From Pseudomonadota bacterium (lineage in GTDB: Bacteria > Pseudomonadota > Alphaproteobacteria > Rhodobacterales > Rhodobacteraceae): DNA of 64,000 nucleotides. The position numbers and the translations under genes were made by a program. Below the pieces are notes generated by a model. That model had not been told where the DNA came from, made no database searches, and saw nothing but the letters and a program-made list of their open reading frames with translations. The stretch covers positions 1-64,000 of the forward strand of contig JAIUPC010000008.1 of NCBI GenBank assembly GCA_020161655.1, in the 5' to 3' direction. Below, piece by piece: positions 8,960-17,761 of this stretch (positions are counted from its first letter, which is position 1; the number at the start of each line of letters is the position of its first letter).

Positions 8960-9372
8960 TGGCCTACTGGCTTTTCAAATCGGAGCCAGACACCTGGAGC
9001 TGGGATCAGCAGGTCGCCAAGGGTGAGGTCGGCGAGGAATGGCACGGGGTCCGCAACTATCAGGCGCGCAACAACATGCGCGCGATGAAGGTCGGCGATC
9101 TGGGGTTCTTCTACCATTCCAACATCGGCAAGGAGGTCGTCGGCATCGTCGCGGTTTCGGCCCTGAGCCACCCCGACAGCACCACCGAGGATCCGCGCTG
9201 GGACTGCGTGGACATCAAGGCGGTGCGGCCGCTACTTAGGCCTGTGACGCTGGAAGAGGCGAAGAATGATCCGCGGCTGGCAGAGATGGCGCTGGTGAAG
9301 AACACCCGGCTGTCCGTGCAGCCGGTGACGGAAGCGGAATGGAAGATCGTCTGCGAACTTGGCGGGCTTTAG
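8959..9372 (+). CDS. EVE-domain protein
   Basis: The 137-residue protein is a stand-alone EVE domain (PUA-like fold), with the family opening 'AYWLFKSEPDTWSWDQQ', 'WHGVRNYQARNNMRAMKVGD' and 'FYHSNIGKEVVGIVAV'. EVE/YTH-like proteins are thought to bind modified bases in nucleic acid. The ATG at 8959 overlaps the stop of the YciI gene. Last gene of the operon; a strong hairpin follows 25 bp after the stop. Confidence 0.92.
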   Translation: MAYWLFKSEPDTWSWDQQVAKGEVGEEWHGVRNYQARNNMRAMKVGDLGFFYHSNIGKEVVGIVAVSALSHPDSTTEDPRWDCVDIKAVRPLLRPVTLEEAKNDPRLAEMALVKNTRLSVQPVTEAEWKIVCELGGL

Positions 9373-9396
9373 ATCCCGCAACCCAGTTCTGAAAGT

Positions 9397-9427
9397 GAAG
9401 GGTCCCGGCCCACGACCGGGACCCTTC
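9397..9427 (+). terminator. strong hairpin after the tsaD-gpsA-yciI-EVE operon
   Basis: A perfect 12-bp stem, GAAGGGTCCCGG against CCGGGACCCTTC, encloses a 7-nt loop. There is no T-run after it, so it is a terminator of the GC-rich type or an mRNA 3'-end stabiliser. Its place 25 bp after the EVE stop, between convergent genes, fits either. Confidence 0.7.
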
Positions 9428-9620
9428 GCCACCCCGGCGCACCCCTGCACCATCGTGTATCCGAAAGGTCACGGCCATCCTGGCCCGACAAGGAAACCCT
9501 AGACCTGCAGCGCCGGCATCGCAACAATCGAATAGATAAAATTCATTGGTAATAACGTGTTAACCAAGGTCCGCCGAAGCGCCCACCGCTCTGTCCTGCA
9601 GGCGCTCCAAGCGGAATCCC

Positions 9621-9962
9621 TCAGCGGTAGGCGGCTTCCTTGCCGAAATGCTTGACCAGCATGTAATAGACCACGGCGCGGTACTTGTTGCGCTCCGACT
9701 TGCCATAGGTCTCGATCGCGGAGTTGATCGCCGCCATCAGATCGGGGCTGTCCTTCAGACCCAGTTTCTTCATCAGGAAGTTCTTCTTGACTGTCTCAAG
9801 CTCGGTTTCCTGACCGGCCGCGACGGTGGCGGAATCCGCGTCATAGATCGACGGGCCGCAGCCGATCGTCACCTTCGTGAGAAGATCCATATCCGGCGTC
9901 ATCTTGCATTTGTTCTTTAGATCGTCGGCATATTTGGCGATCAGCTCGTCTCTTTTACCCAT
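9621..9962 (-). CDS. DUF2853 family protein
   Basis: The 113-residue protein matches DUF2853: it opens 'MGKRDELIAKYADDLKNKC', continues with 'VTIGCGPSIYDADSATVA' and ends 'YYMLVKHFGKEAAYR'. The fold is all-helical and small; no function is established for the family. ATG 9962 is preceded by GGAG at a good distance; a longer frame beginning at 10001 is not supported. It stands alone, convergent with the EVE operon, with about 200 bp on either side lacking genes. Confidence 0.85.
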   Translation of the reverse strand: MGKRDELIAKYADDLKNKCKMTPDMDLLTKVTIGCGPSIYDADSATVAAGQETELETVKKNFLMKKLGLKDSPDLMAAINSAIETYGKSERNKYRAVVYYMLVKHFGKEAAYR

Positions 9963-10164
9963 GACTAGTCTCCAGTTGGCCATTGCGTGGCACTTGCACA
10001 CGCCTCCCTGCGTGCGCGGCGGAGGTTAGGTGCAACCGTGGCACGGGGCAAAGAAAAAGCGCAGAGGTGACGCGATGTCAGGGGGAAAAATGGTCGCATC
10101 TGCCCATTGGGCTGTGGTGCGCTCTCCCGCGGCCATTGACGGCGGGAAGGCGCCTCAAGCCGCA

Positions 10165-11559
10165 TCAATAGCGGTAATGGTCCGATTTGAACGGGCCGGC
10201 AACGGCCACGCCGATGTAATCGGCCTGATCCTTGCGCAGCTCGGTCAGCTTGGCGCCGATCTTCGCCAGATGCAGGCGGGCGACCTTTTCATCAAGGTGC
10301 TTCGGCAGGATATAGACGCCGGGCTTGTATTCCGCCGCCTTGGTCCAAAGCTCGATCTGCGCCAGCACCTGATTGGTGAAGGAGGCCGACATCACGAAGG
10401 ACGGATGGCCGGTGGCATTGCCTAGGTTCAGAAGCCGGCCTTCGGAGAGAAGGATGATCTTGTTGCCCGAGGGCATCTCGATCAGGTCCACCTGTTCCTT
10501 CACATTGGTCCACTTGTGATTCTTCAGCGCCGCGACCTGGATCTCGTTGTCGAAATGGCCGATGTTGCCGACAATGGCCATGTTCTTCATTTCCCGCATG
10601 TGGTCGATGCGGATCACGTCCTTGTTGCCGGTCGTGGTGATGAAGATGTCGGCATCGCCGACGACGTCTTCCAGCACCACCACCTCAAACCCGTCCATCG
10701 CCGCCTGAAGCGCGCAGATCGGGTCGACCTCGGTCACTTTCACGCGGGCGCCGGCACCGCGAAGCGAGGCGGCCGAGCCCTTGCCGACATCGCCATAGCC
10801 GCAGACGACGGCGACCTTGCCGGCCATCATCGTGTCGGTGGCGCGGCGGATGCCGTCGACCAGCGATTCCTTGCAGCCGTATTTGTTGTCGAACTTCGAC
10901 TTGGTGACAGAATCGTTCACGTTGATCGCCGGGAAGGGCAGAAGGCCCTTCTTGTGCAAATCGTAAAGCCGGTGAACGCCGGTCGTGGTTTCCTCGGAAA
11001 CGCCACGGATCGCGTCGCGCTGCCTGGTGAACCAGCCGGGGCTTTCCTTCAGACGCATCTTGATCTGGTTGTAGAGGCACACTTCCTCGTCCGAGGTCGG
11101 AACCTCGATCAGCCCGGTCTCCCCGGCCTCGACCCGCGCACCAAGCAGGATGTAAAGCGTCGCATCCCCGCCATCGTCGAGGATCATGTTGCAGGTGCCT
11201 TCCGGGAACTGGAAGATCTTGTCCGTATAGGCCCAGTATTCCTCAAGCGTCTCGCCCTTTACGGCAAAGACCGGCGTGCCGGTTTCGGCGATCGCGGCAG
11301 CGGCGTGATCCTGGGTCGAGAAGATATTGCACGAGGCCCAACGCACATCGGCGCCAAGGGCCTTCAGCGTCTCAATCAGGACGGCGGTCTGGATCGTCAT
11401 GTGCAGTGACCCGGCGATCCGCGCGCCTTTCAGCGGCTTTTTCGCGCCGTATTCCTCGCGCAGCGCCATGAGGCCCGGCATTTCGGTTTCGGCGATATCA
11501 AGCTCCTTGCGGCCAAAGCCGGCCAGACCGATATCGCGGATGATGTAATCCTTCGGCAT
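10165..11559 (-). CDS. ahcY: adenosylhomocysteinase
   Basis: AhcY splits S-adenosylhomocysteine to adenosine and homocysteine, closing the activated methyl cycle. The 464-residue protein carries '[16 protein letters not shown]', '[16 protein letters not shown]', the NAD loop '[18 protein letters not shown]', 'IITTTGN'-like '[11 protein letters not shown]' and the C-terminal 'FKSDHYRY' that ends nearly all members. ATG 11559 has AGGAG ten bases before it. In Rhodobacter capsulatus ahcY follows hvrA directly; here an acyltransferase, HD hydrolase and LysR gene lie between. Confidence 0.96.
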   Translation of the reverse strand: MPKDYIIRDIGLAGFGRKELDIAETEMPGLMALREEYGAKKPLKGARIAGSLHMTIQTAVLIETLKALGADVRWASCNIFSTQDHAAAAIAETGTPVFAVKGETLEEYWAYTDKIFQFPEGTCNMILDDGGDATLYILLGARVEAGETGLIEVPTSDEEVCLYNQIKMRLKESPGWFTRQRDAIRGVSEETTTGVHRLYDLHKKGLLPFPAINVNDSVTKSKFDNKYGCKESLVDGIRRATDTMMAGKVAVVCGYGDVGKGSAASLRGAGARVKVTEVDPICALQAAMDGFEVVVLEDVVGDADIFITTTGNKDVIRIDHMREMKNMAIVGNIGHFDNEIQVAALKNHKWTNVKEQVDLIEMPSGNKIILLSEGRLLNLGNATGHPSFVMSASFTNQVLAQIELWTKAAEYKPGVYILPKHLDEKVARLHLAKIGAKLTELRKDQADYIGVAVAGPFKSDHYRY

Positions 11560-11621
11560 TCGCCGTTCTCCTGAATGTCTTGCGTTGGCGCTGCCATACC
11601 ACTCCCTGCTGCCTGCGGCAA

Positions 11622-12695
11622 TCAACGGGACGTTGCCGGGCGCCGCGGACGCACCTTTCCCCTCAGCGCGAGCTGCATTGTCGGCGGAGCGGCATCAAGC
11701 AGGTGGTCAAGCGCATAGCCGCAGGCCAGCGCCGCAAAAGGTGTCGCGAGGTAGAAGACAAGGTAACTCGGCTCTCGCTCCGAGCCGACGAAATGCTGCC
11801 ACGGCACCCAAAGAATGCCGATCAGCGGCACATGCATCAGAAAGGCGAGGAATGTCGCGCGCCCGAGAATCGGCTGCGTGTCGCGCCTGAGCGCCCAGAC
11901 CAGCGCCGATGTCAGCGACAGGGTAAGAAGACAGATACCCAGTCGGCGCAAGAGAAGCGGCAGGTAAACCCCCGTCACCCATCCCGTTTCCAGCGTGCCA
12001 AGCCCCGCCCCCGCCAGCACGAAGAGATAGCCGAAGACGAGCCCGACGGACGGTCGAGACAATGTCGACAGCGATACCTCCAGGCGCGCGAGGCATGCGC
12101 CCAGCAGCACGAACTGGAGTATCCCGTCGCGGAAGATCAGGGGTTGCAGGCTGTCACCGACAAGCCCCAGAAGCAGCGCCGCCGCCAGCGCGACCCAGGG
12201 GGCGCGGTCGATCAGCGGCACCGCCAGCCTCAGGATCAGCGTGGCCACGAAAAGATCGCGCAGGAAGAAGAGAGACCGGTTCGCCGTGGGGCCGGTCAGC
12301 CCGGCCCAGGCATTCAGCGCATCGAGAATGCTTCCGTCGCGGCGCAGGATGGCCGTCGCGGGAACACCGGCAATGTGGAACTTCATCGCCGCGAGGATAA
12401 GAAAGATCGCGCTCCAGACGAGAGCGGGCAGCAGGATGCTTTCGAACCGCCGCCATGCGACCTCGCCCAAGGGAAGCTGGCGTGCGCGCATCCAGAAGAG
12501 ATAGCCGCTGATGAAGCTTAGAAGCGACACGCTGATCCGCCCGAGCGTATCGCCCAGCAGACCACCGACCATCGCGAAATCGCCGCTGTTGACGACGCTC
12601 GGCAGCGACAGGCCGGGGCTCACATGCACCCACATCATCGTCAGGATGCAGAAGACGCGCAGCAACTCGATCTGGCGGCTGTCCTGCGGCGTCAT
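11622..12695 (-). CDS. acyltransferase-3 family membrane protein
   Basis: The 357-residue protein has about ten predicted membrane helices and the acyltransferase-3 opening '[18 protein letters not shown]' with the conserved His of that helix. Such proteins O-acylate surface or secreted glycans (OafA/NodX-like) using acyl donors from the cytoplasm. The stop lies 62 bp before ahcY on the same strand, so they may be cotranscribed. The acceptor cannot be told from sequence. Confidence 0.8.
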   Translation of the reverse strand: MTPQDSRQIELLRVFCILTMMWVHVSPGLSLPSVVNSGDFAMVGGLLGDTLGRISVSLLSFISGYLFWMRARQLPLGEVAWRRFESILLPALVWSAIFLILAAMKFHIAGVPATAILRRDGSILDALNAWAGLTGPTANRSLFFLRDLFVATLILRLAVPLIDRAPWVALAAALLLGLVGDSLQPLIFRDGILQFVLLGACLARLEVSLSTLSRPSVGLVFGYLFVLAGAGLGTLETGWVTGVYLPLLLRRLGICLLTLSLTSALVWALRRDTQPILGRATFLAFLMHVPLIGILWVPWQHFVGSEREPSYLVFYLATPFAALACGYALDHLLDAAPPTMQLALRGKVRPRRPATSR

Positions 12696-12802
12696 CTCTT
12701 GGCCACCGTTCCCGGATAGTCATACTCTGGGCTTGGAACTATCACGCGGACAGGCCAAAAGCCTAGCGCGGACTGGACGTTGGAGCGATCGGGAGGCCGG
12801 AA

Positions 12803-13408
12803 ATGAAAAAGCCGCGCGCGTGGCAGCGGATGCTTTCAGGCCGCAGGCTTGACCTTCTTGACCCGACGCCCCTCGATATCGAGGTTGAGGATATCGCCCA
12901 TGGTCTTTCCTTCGTGGCGCGCTGGAACGGCCAGACCATCGGTGACTGGCCCTATTCGGTGGCCGAGCATTCGCTGCTGGTCGAACAGCTTTTCGACCGC
13001 GCAAATCCCGGTGTTGCCACGCGCTGGAAGCTAGCGGCACTTCTGCATGACGCCCCGGAGTATGTGATCGGCGACATGATAAGCCCGGTGAAGGCCGCCA
13101 TCGGGCCGGGCTACGGCGCGCTGGATGACCGCCTTTCGGCAGCCATCCATCTGCGCTTCGGCCTGCCGGCGGTCCTGCCGGCGGCGATCAAGAAAGAGAT
13201 CAAGCGCGCCGACCGCATTTCCGCCTGGCTTGAAGCGGTGGAGATCGCCGGGTTTTCCCGCGCCGAGGCCGACCGCTTTTTCGGGCCGATGGATGCAGGT
13301 GCCGGACTGATGCGCGGCCTCGCGATCCGCCTCAGGCCGCCGATGGAGGCGCGGGCTGACTACATCGCGCGGCATGGCGCGCTACTCGCTGACACCGGCG
13401 CGGCCTAG
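12803..13408 (+). CDS. HD-domain phosphohydrolase (YfbR-like)
   Basis: The 201-residue protein has the HD metal-binding pattern: His in 'SVAEHSLLVEQL', His-Asp in 'ALLHDAPEYVIGDMISPVK' and a distal Asp in 'KRADRISAWLE'. The spacing resembles 5'-deoxynucleotidase YfbR and related nucleotide-cleaning enzymes. The gene stands alone between divergent acyltransferase and convergent small ORF; its stop overlaps the stop codon of the 44-codon ORF on the other strand. Confidence 0.82.
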   Translation: MKKPRAWQRMLSGRRLDLLDPTPLDIEVEDIAHGLSFVARWNGQTIGDWPYSVAEHSLLVEQLFDRANPGVATRWKLAALLHDAPEYVIGDMISPVKAAIGPGYGALDDRLSAAIHLRFGLPAVLPAAIKKEIKRADRISAWLEAVEIAGFSRAEADRFFGPMDAGAGLMRGLAIRLRPPMEARADYIARHGALLADTGAA

Positions 13409-13539
13409 AACCGCAGCCCGGCGATCCAGTACCAGCTCCGGCGCAGCGGGGCTGCTTGATCGCAACCACGATCATGCTGCGGCGGCTCGGGGCGGCGCAG
13501 GGTGGCTATGCGGTAGACATCTGCAAGAATGAACAACAT
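13405..13539 (-). CDS. small ORF, 44 aa, strong ribosome site, unknown
   Basis: The minus strand has ATG 13539, preceded at five bases by GGAGG (complement of 13545-13549), and 44 sense codons ending in TAG at 13405. The product starts 'MLFILADVYRIATLRRPEPP' and ends 'RRSWYWIAGLRF'; it is basic, with two Trp and one Cys, and has no clear membrane segment. Ribosome-site quality and codon usage argue that it is real. It diverges from the LysR gene, the classic arrangement for a LysR target, and its stop overlaps that of the HD gene. I do not recognise a family. Confidence 0.55.
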   Translation of the reverse strand: MLFILADVYRIATLRRPEPPQHDRGCDQAAPLRRSWYWIAGLRF

Positions 13540-13637
13540 TTTCGCCTCCAAATCTCGGGGTTGCAATGTCATAATGCCTGTGAATCACCGGGAATCGCGA
13601 GTCATATGCAATTTCTGATTGTTAGTAAAACTTACAT
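13540..13637. promoter_or_regulatory. divergent promoter region, LysR gene / 44-codon ORF
   Basis: The 98 bp between the two divergent starts turns markedly AT-rich at 13565-13637 (ATATGCAATTTCTGATTG, TTAGTAAAACTTACATATG). It should hold both promoters and the LysR operator. No individual box can be fixed by eye. Confidence 0.45.
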
Positions 13638-14516
13638 ATGAACGGCCCCGACTGGCTTGGCTTCCCATCCCTTGCCGGGCTGCGCGCCTATGAGGCGGCG
13701 GCACGCCTTGGCGGCTTCAGCGCGGCAGGGCGCGCGCTCAGCGTCACCCATGCCGCCGTTGCCCAGCAGGTGCGCGCCCTGGAACGCGAGATCGGCGAAA
13801 GCCTTGTGGTGCGCGAAGGCCGCGCGCTTCGCCTGACCGAAAAGGGCGAGGCTTTGGCCGCCGAGCTGACCCGCGCCTTCGTCGCGATCCAGAGCGCGAC
13901 CGAAGCGGCGCGCGCCCAGTCCGACCGGCCCGTCGCCATCACCCTGTCGCCAAGCTTTGCCGCGAACTGGCTGATGCCCCGCCTTGGCCGCTTCTGGCGG
14001 GCGCATCCGGATATCCAGCTTTCGCTGCAACCTGATCACCGGGTCGTCGACCTCGCCCGCGAAGGTTTCGATCTTGGCATCCGCTTCGGACGCGGCAAAT
14101 GGCCGGGGGTTGAGGCGCGGCACCTCGCCCCTGCGCATTACGTTGTCGTGGCGACGCCAGCGCTCCTTGGCGGACGGACGGCGCTGACCACGACGGAACT
14201 GGCGGCGATGACCTGGGTGCTTGAGCCTGACTGGCCCGAACACCGGCATTGGCTCTCGACGCAGACCGGGCTTGATGTCGCCAGCCTGAAGATGCAGGAA
14301 TTCGCCACCGACGAGCTCGCCCTTGGCGCCGCCCGACAGGGGCTTGGCCTTCATGTCTCAAGTTATGCGCTGGTCGAGGATGATCTGCGCGCCGGTCGCC
14401 TTTGCATCGCCTTCGCGGCAAAGGGCGACGACCTCGGCTATTTTGTCGTGACGAGTCCCGGCCCGCAGCGCCCGCAGGCCAGGACGTTCCTGCGTTGGTT
14501 GATGGCAGAAAGTTAG
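13638..14516 (+). CDS. LysR-family regulator, GcvA-like
   Basis: The 292-residue protein has the LysR winged helix-turn-helix at about residues 10-68 ('LRAYEAAARLGGFSAAGRAL', 'VTHAAVAQQVRALE') and a periplasmic-binding-like effector domain with 'LSPSFAANWLMPRLGRFW' and 'HPDIQLSL', wording typical of the GcvA branch. It probably controls the divergent 44-codon ORF or itself. Its stop overlaps that of hvrA on the opposite strand by four bases. Confidence 0.88.
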   Translation: MNGPDWLGFPSLAGLRAYEAAARLGGFSAAGRALSVTHAAVAQQVRALEREIGESLVVREGRALRLTEKGEALAAELTRAFVAIQSATEAARAQSDRPVAITLSPSFAANWLMPRLGRFWRAHPDIQLSLQPDHRVVDLAREGFDLGIRFGRGKWPGVEARHLAPAHYVVVATPALLGGRTALTTTELAAMTWVLEPDWPEHRHWLSTQTGLDVASLKMQEFATDELALGAARQGLGLHVSSYALVEDDLRAGRLCIAFAAKGDDLGYFVVTSPGPQRPQARTFLRWLMAES

Positions 14517-14827
14517 ATCGCGAGGTCCGCGAGAGATTTGCCAGACTTCAAAGCGGCTTCCACCCAGCGCGGCTTTCTGCCACGACCGGTCCAGGTATCC
14601 GAACGGTTTGCCGGATTGGCATATTTGGCTTTTGCGGGGGCACGCTTGCGCGCCACTTTCGCGCCAACGATCTCATCCAGCGAAAAGCCCAGCGCCCGCG
14701 CCTTTTCCTCAAGCTCGCGCAGCGCTTCCTGCTTGCGGCGATCTTCGTAACCGTCGATGAGACGGCCGACCTGCGCGTGAAGCGCCTTGAGTTCCTTCAA
14801 CGACATGTTTTCGAGTGCGGTGGACAT
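14513..14827 (-). CDS. hvrA: H-NS-family nucleoid protein HvrA/Spb
   Basis: The 104-residue protein has an N-terminal coiled-coil oligomerisation part ('MSLKELKALHAQVGRLIDGY', then 'RRKQEALRELEEKARALG') and the C-terminal H-NS DNA-binding motif 'TWTGRGRKPRWVEAAL' next to 'KSGKSLADLAI'. In Rhodobacter HvrA/Spb tunes photosynthesis and nitrogen genes to light and works with RegA; the gene lies just after regA as in R. capsulatus. ATG 14827 is used, with a G-rich ribosome site; a frame extending to 14941 overlaps regA and is not supported. Confidence 0.9.
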   Translation of the reverse strand: MSTALENMSLKELKALHAQVGRLIDGYEDRRKQEALRELEEKARALGFSLDEIVGAKVARKRAPAKAKYANPANRSDTWTGRGRKPRWVEAALKSGKSLADLAI

Positions 14828-14918
14828 TTTACCCCCATGCTGCTGCCCCTGGGTAAAGAGATAGCGCCGGAATAATTGTCTTTTCAACCTGTGTTTTAGA
14901 ACAGGCCGTCGAACTGGG

Positions 14919-15473
14919 TTATTTCGGGCTCCGCTTCGCAAGAATCCGCTGAAGCGTGCGGCGATGCATATTCAGGCGCCGCGCAGTTTCAGAAATATTC
15001 CGGTCACAAAGTTCGTAGACGCGCTGAATATGTTCCCAGCGGACCCGATCGGCCGACATCGGGTTTTCCGGCGGCGGCGGCAGGGATTCCTCCCGCGCCA
15101 ATAGCGCATTCACGATGTCATTCGCATCGGCGGGCTTTGAAAGATAGTCGATGGCACCGATCTTTACCGCAGCTACCGCAGTCGCAATTGCCCCGTAGCC
15201 GGTCAGCACCACCACGCGGCAATCCGGGCGCCGTTCCCGCAACAGCTCGACAACGTCAAGGCCGTTGCCATCCCCGAGCCTCAGGTCGACAACTGCGTAA
15301 GCCGGCGGGCGGGCGAGCGCGGCGGCCCTGCCGGCCTCGACACTTTCCGCGGTCTCGGCCTTGAAACCGCGCTTTTCCATCGCTCGCGCCAGACGTGTAA
15401 CAAAGGGGCCGTCATCATCGACAAGAAGAAGGCTGGTGTCAGGCCCGAGGTCCAGGCTGGTGTCTTCCGTCAT
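14919..15473 (-). CDS. regA: redox response regulator RegA/PrrA (ActR)
   Basis: The 184-residue protein has a receiver domain with acidic pocket 'LLLVDDDGPF' (D19-D21), phospho-acceptor D63 in 'VVDLRLGDGNG', T/K signature residues in 'VVLTGYG' and 'YLSKPAD', a Pro-rich linker ('LPPPPENP') and the Fis-type helix-turn-helix 'ISETARRLNMHRRTLQRILA', nearly invariant among RegA/ActR/PrrA. It activates photosynthesis, CO2 and N2 fixation and respiratory genes when oxygen falls, after phosphorylation by RegB. It lies between senC and hvrA on the same strand. Confidence 0.96.
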   Translation of the reverse strand: MTEDTSLDLGPDTSLLLVDDDGPFVTRLARAMEKRGFKAETAESVEAGRAAALARPPAYAVVDLRLGDGNGLDVVELLRERRPDCRVVVLTGYGAIATAVAAVKIGAIDYLSKPADANDIVNALLAREESLPPPPENPMSADRVRWEHIQRVYELCDRNISETARRLNMHRRTLQRILAKRSPK

Positions 15474-15528
15474 GCGACGCCTCCATTCTTCTGCGTTATT
15501 CTAGGTCGCGGGATCGGTTCGGTCAATT

Positions 15529-16164
15529 TTACCCGGCAGCGGCATCCAGAAAGCAGGCAACCCGCGACGCCATGGTTTCGGGGTCGGTCTCGCGGTCGAA
15601 AAACTCCACGAACCCCTCGCCGGGAAGCATGAGGTAGGTCTGGGTCATGTGATCGACAAGGTAATTGGGATCGGCCTTGTCGTCGGGCACCTTGTAATAG
15701 GTCTTGTAGGTTTTTGCGACGGCGGCGATTTCCTCGGGCGTTCCGGTCAGGCCAATCAACCGCGGATGGATGTAGTCCGTCCACTCTTTCAGGACTTCGG
15801 GCGTATCGCGGACAGGATCGACCGAGATGACGACCGGCTGAACCAGGTAACCCATTTCCTCGAGCGCATCGGTCGTCTCGGCATTGCGCGCGGTATCGGT
15901 CGGGCAGACATCGGGGCAGAACGTATATCCGAAATAGACCAGACTCGGTTCGGTCAGCACGTCCTTCTCGGTCACCTTGCGGCCGTTTTCATCGGTCAGC
16001 GTGAACGGCCCGCCAATCGCGCCGGGGCCGCCGGCGATGGCTGTGGCGCGGCAGGCCGCGAACTTGTCGGCGCCGCCGGTTCTGGTCACGGCATAGATCG
16101 CCGTCAGGCCGATGGCGGCCACCGTGACCGCTGCAATGGCGTAGCGGCGCGTGGATGTAGTCAT
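15529..16164 (-). CDS. senC: SCO1/SenC/PrrC copper chaperone
   Basis: This is a membrane-anchored thioredoxin-fold protein of 211 residues with an N-terminal anchor (about 8-26) and the copper site C83-x3-C87 ('TFCPDVCPTD') and H172 ('DHMTQTYLM'). SCO proteins load copper into the CuA or CuB centres of haem-copper oxidases; in Rhodobacter PrrC/SenC also links cbb3 oxidase assembly and the RegBA signal. ATG 16164 follows a G-rich ribosome site. It is divergent from regB and upstream of regA by 55 bp. Confidence 0.95.
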   Translation of the reverse strand: MTTSTRRYAIAAVTVAAIGLTAIYAVTRTGGADKFAACRATAIAGGPGAIGGPFTLTDENGRKVTEKDVLTEPSLVYFGYTFCPDVCPTDTARNAETTDALEEMGYLVQPVVISVDPVRDTPEVLKEWTDYIHPRLIGLTGTPEEIAAVAKTYKTYYKVPDDKADPNYLVDHMTQTYLMLPGEGFVEFFDRETDPETMASRVACFLDAAAG

Positions 16165-16258
16165 TCTTGGTCCCCCAGGATGATACGGCGCGCATTGATC
16201 GCGCATCGGCGTCCGACTATCAATTGCCATGCAGCCAAAAGTGACGACAAGGACGCAG

Positions 16259-17668
16259 ATGGACGCGGCCAATCCCATCGGTTCCGCCAATCCCGGCATG
16301 TTCGGTCCCGGTATCGGCGGGCCAAGCGACTGGGTCCGGCTGAGAACACTGATCCTTTTGCGCTGGATGGCAATCGTCGGCCAACTGGCCGCGCTCGCGG
16401 TGGCGTGGCGCTATTACAGGATCGAGCTGCATCTCGGCGTCTGTCTGGCTGTTGTCGGCACGGCGGTCGTCTTCAACCTCGTCTCCATCTACTTCAACCC
16501 GCAGAGCAAGCGCCTCAGCGAACTTGAGACGCTTCTGGCGCTGCTTTTCGACACGCTGCAGCTTTCCTTGCTCCTGTTCCTGACCGGCGGGCTCAATAAT
16601 CCTTTCGCGCTCCTCATTCTGGCGCCGGCGACGATCGCGGCGACGGCGCTGCAAACCCGCGCCACCATCTTCATCGGATTTGTCACCATCGTGCTCGTCA
16701 CGGTGATCTCGCTGTTCAATCTTCCGCTTCACCTTGCGAACGGCGAACTGATCGAGGTGCCCTGGATCTTCGGCTTCGGCTTCTGGCTCGCCATCGTGAC
16801 CGGCGTGGTGTTCCTTGGCGTCTATGCGCGACGGGTCGCGTCCGAGATGCATTCGATGGGCCGTGCGCTTCTGGCGACGCAAATGGCGCTCGCGCGCGAG
16901 CAGAAGCTTACCGACCTTGGCGGTGTTGTCGCTGCCGCCGCGCATGAGCTTGGCACTCCGCTTGCCACGATCAAGCTGGTGAGCACCGAGATGATCGGCG
17001 ATCTGGGGCAATTCCCCGATCTGAAAGACGACGCCGTTCTCATCCGCGAACAGGCCGACCGCTGCCGGGATATCCTGCGATCGATGGGCCGCACCGGGAA
17101 GGACGACCTGCACCTGCGCAGCGCGCCGCTTTCTGCCGTGATACACGCGGCGGCAGAGCCGCATGTCGGGCGTGGAAAGACCCTGAATTTCACGCCCGAC
17201 TGCGACTCGCCAGAACTGAAGACGCAACCGATCATCCTGCGCCGGCCCGAGATCATCCATGGTCTGCGCAACCTCGTCCAGAACGCGGTCGACTTTGCGC
17301 GAAAGCAGATCTGGATTGATCTCTCCTGGACCGAAAGCCATGTGACACTCCGCATCACCGATGACGGGCCTGGGTTTCCGCCGGACCTGATCGGGCGGAT
17401 CGGCGATCCTTTCGTGCGCCGCCGACGCGAGGAAGAACGTGATCCGCGGCCCGGCTATCAGGGCATGGGGCTGGGGCTCTTCATTGCCAAGACGCTGCTC
17501 GAACGAACCGGCGCCACCCTGCAATTCATGAACGCCGCCGATCCGTTTCTGGCAGTGCATGAGCGCCCCGAACGGTCCGGCGCGGTGATCGAGGTGTCCT
17601 GGCCGCGCGCTCTGATCGAGGCGATGCCTTCCGACCCCTTGGGTGAAAACCCCCCGCTCCAGCCCTGA
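16259..17668 (+). CDS. regB: redox sensor histidine kinase RegB/PrrB
   Basis: From ATG 16259 (AAGGA upstream) the 469-residue kinase has six membrane helices (about 30-190), the quinone-sensing loop 'GGLNNPF' at 110-116, the H-box 'AAAAHELGTPLATIKL' with H229, the redox-active Cys in 'DRCRDILRSMG' (C269) and ATP-binding N, G1 and G2 boxes ('LVQNAVDFA', 'ITDDGPGFP', 'GMGLGLFIA'). These are the specific marks of RegB/PrrB. It autophosphorylates under reducing conditions and signals to RegA. An ATG at 16229 has no ribosome site. It is divergent from senC-regA-hvrA. Confidence 0.96.
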   Translation: MDAANPIGSANPGMFGPGIGGPSDWVRLRTLILLRWMAIVGQLAALAVAWRYYRIELHLGVCLAVVGTAVVFNLVSIYFNPQSKRLSELETLLALLFDTLQLSLLLFLTGGLNNPFALLILAPATIAATALQTRATIFIGFVTIVLVTVISLFNLPLHLANGELIEVPWIFGFGFWLAIVTGVVFLGVYARRVASEMHSMGRALLATQMALAREQKLTDLGGVVAAAAHELGTPLATIKLVSTEMIGDLGQFPDLKDDAVLIREQADRCRDILRSMGRTGKDDLHLRSAPLSAVIHAAAEPHVGRGKTLNFTPDCDSPELKTQPIILRRPEIIHGLRNLVQNAVDFARKQIWIDLSWTESHVTLRITDDGPGFPPDLIGRIGDPFVRRRREEERDPRPGYQGMGLGLFIAKTLLERTGATLQFMNAADPFLAVHERPERSGAVIEVSWPRALIEAMPSDPLGENPPLQP

Positions 17669-17689
17669 ACCCGCCGCCGCGGTCGCGCA

Positions 17690-17706
17690 TTAATGCGTCG
17701 TTAACC
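17690..17706. promoter_or_regulatory. CtrA-type binding site
   Basis: TTAA-TGCGTCG-TTAACC is an exact TTAA-N7-TTAA(C) match to the CtrA recognition sequence of Alphaproteobacteria. It lies 56 bp upstream of the start codon of the DivL-like gene and after the regB stop. This suggests that CtrA controls the gene for one of its own upstream regulators. Confidence 0.65.
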
Positions 17707-17761
17707 GGTTTTGAGACATCTTCGGCCCGGGGCGGAGACCTTCGGGGAATACGAAACCACC

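Noticed and set aside
9554-9567. CtrA-like word GTAA-N7-TTAACC
   Set aside because: It lies between two convergent genes with no start codon nearby, and the first half differs from consensus.
10030-10425. Plus-strand frame overlapping the ahcY 3' end
   Set aside because: No ribosome site of quality, composition atypical, and most of it is antisense to the AhcY C-terminus.
11560-11621. SAH or SAM riboswitch before ahcY
   Set aside because: Only 62 bp separate ahcY from the previous gene and no fitting stem set or pseudoknot is visible.
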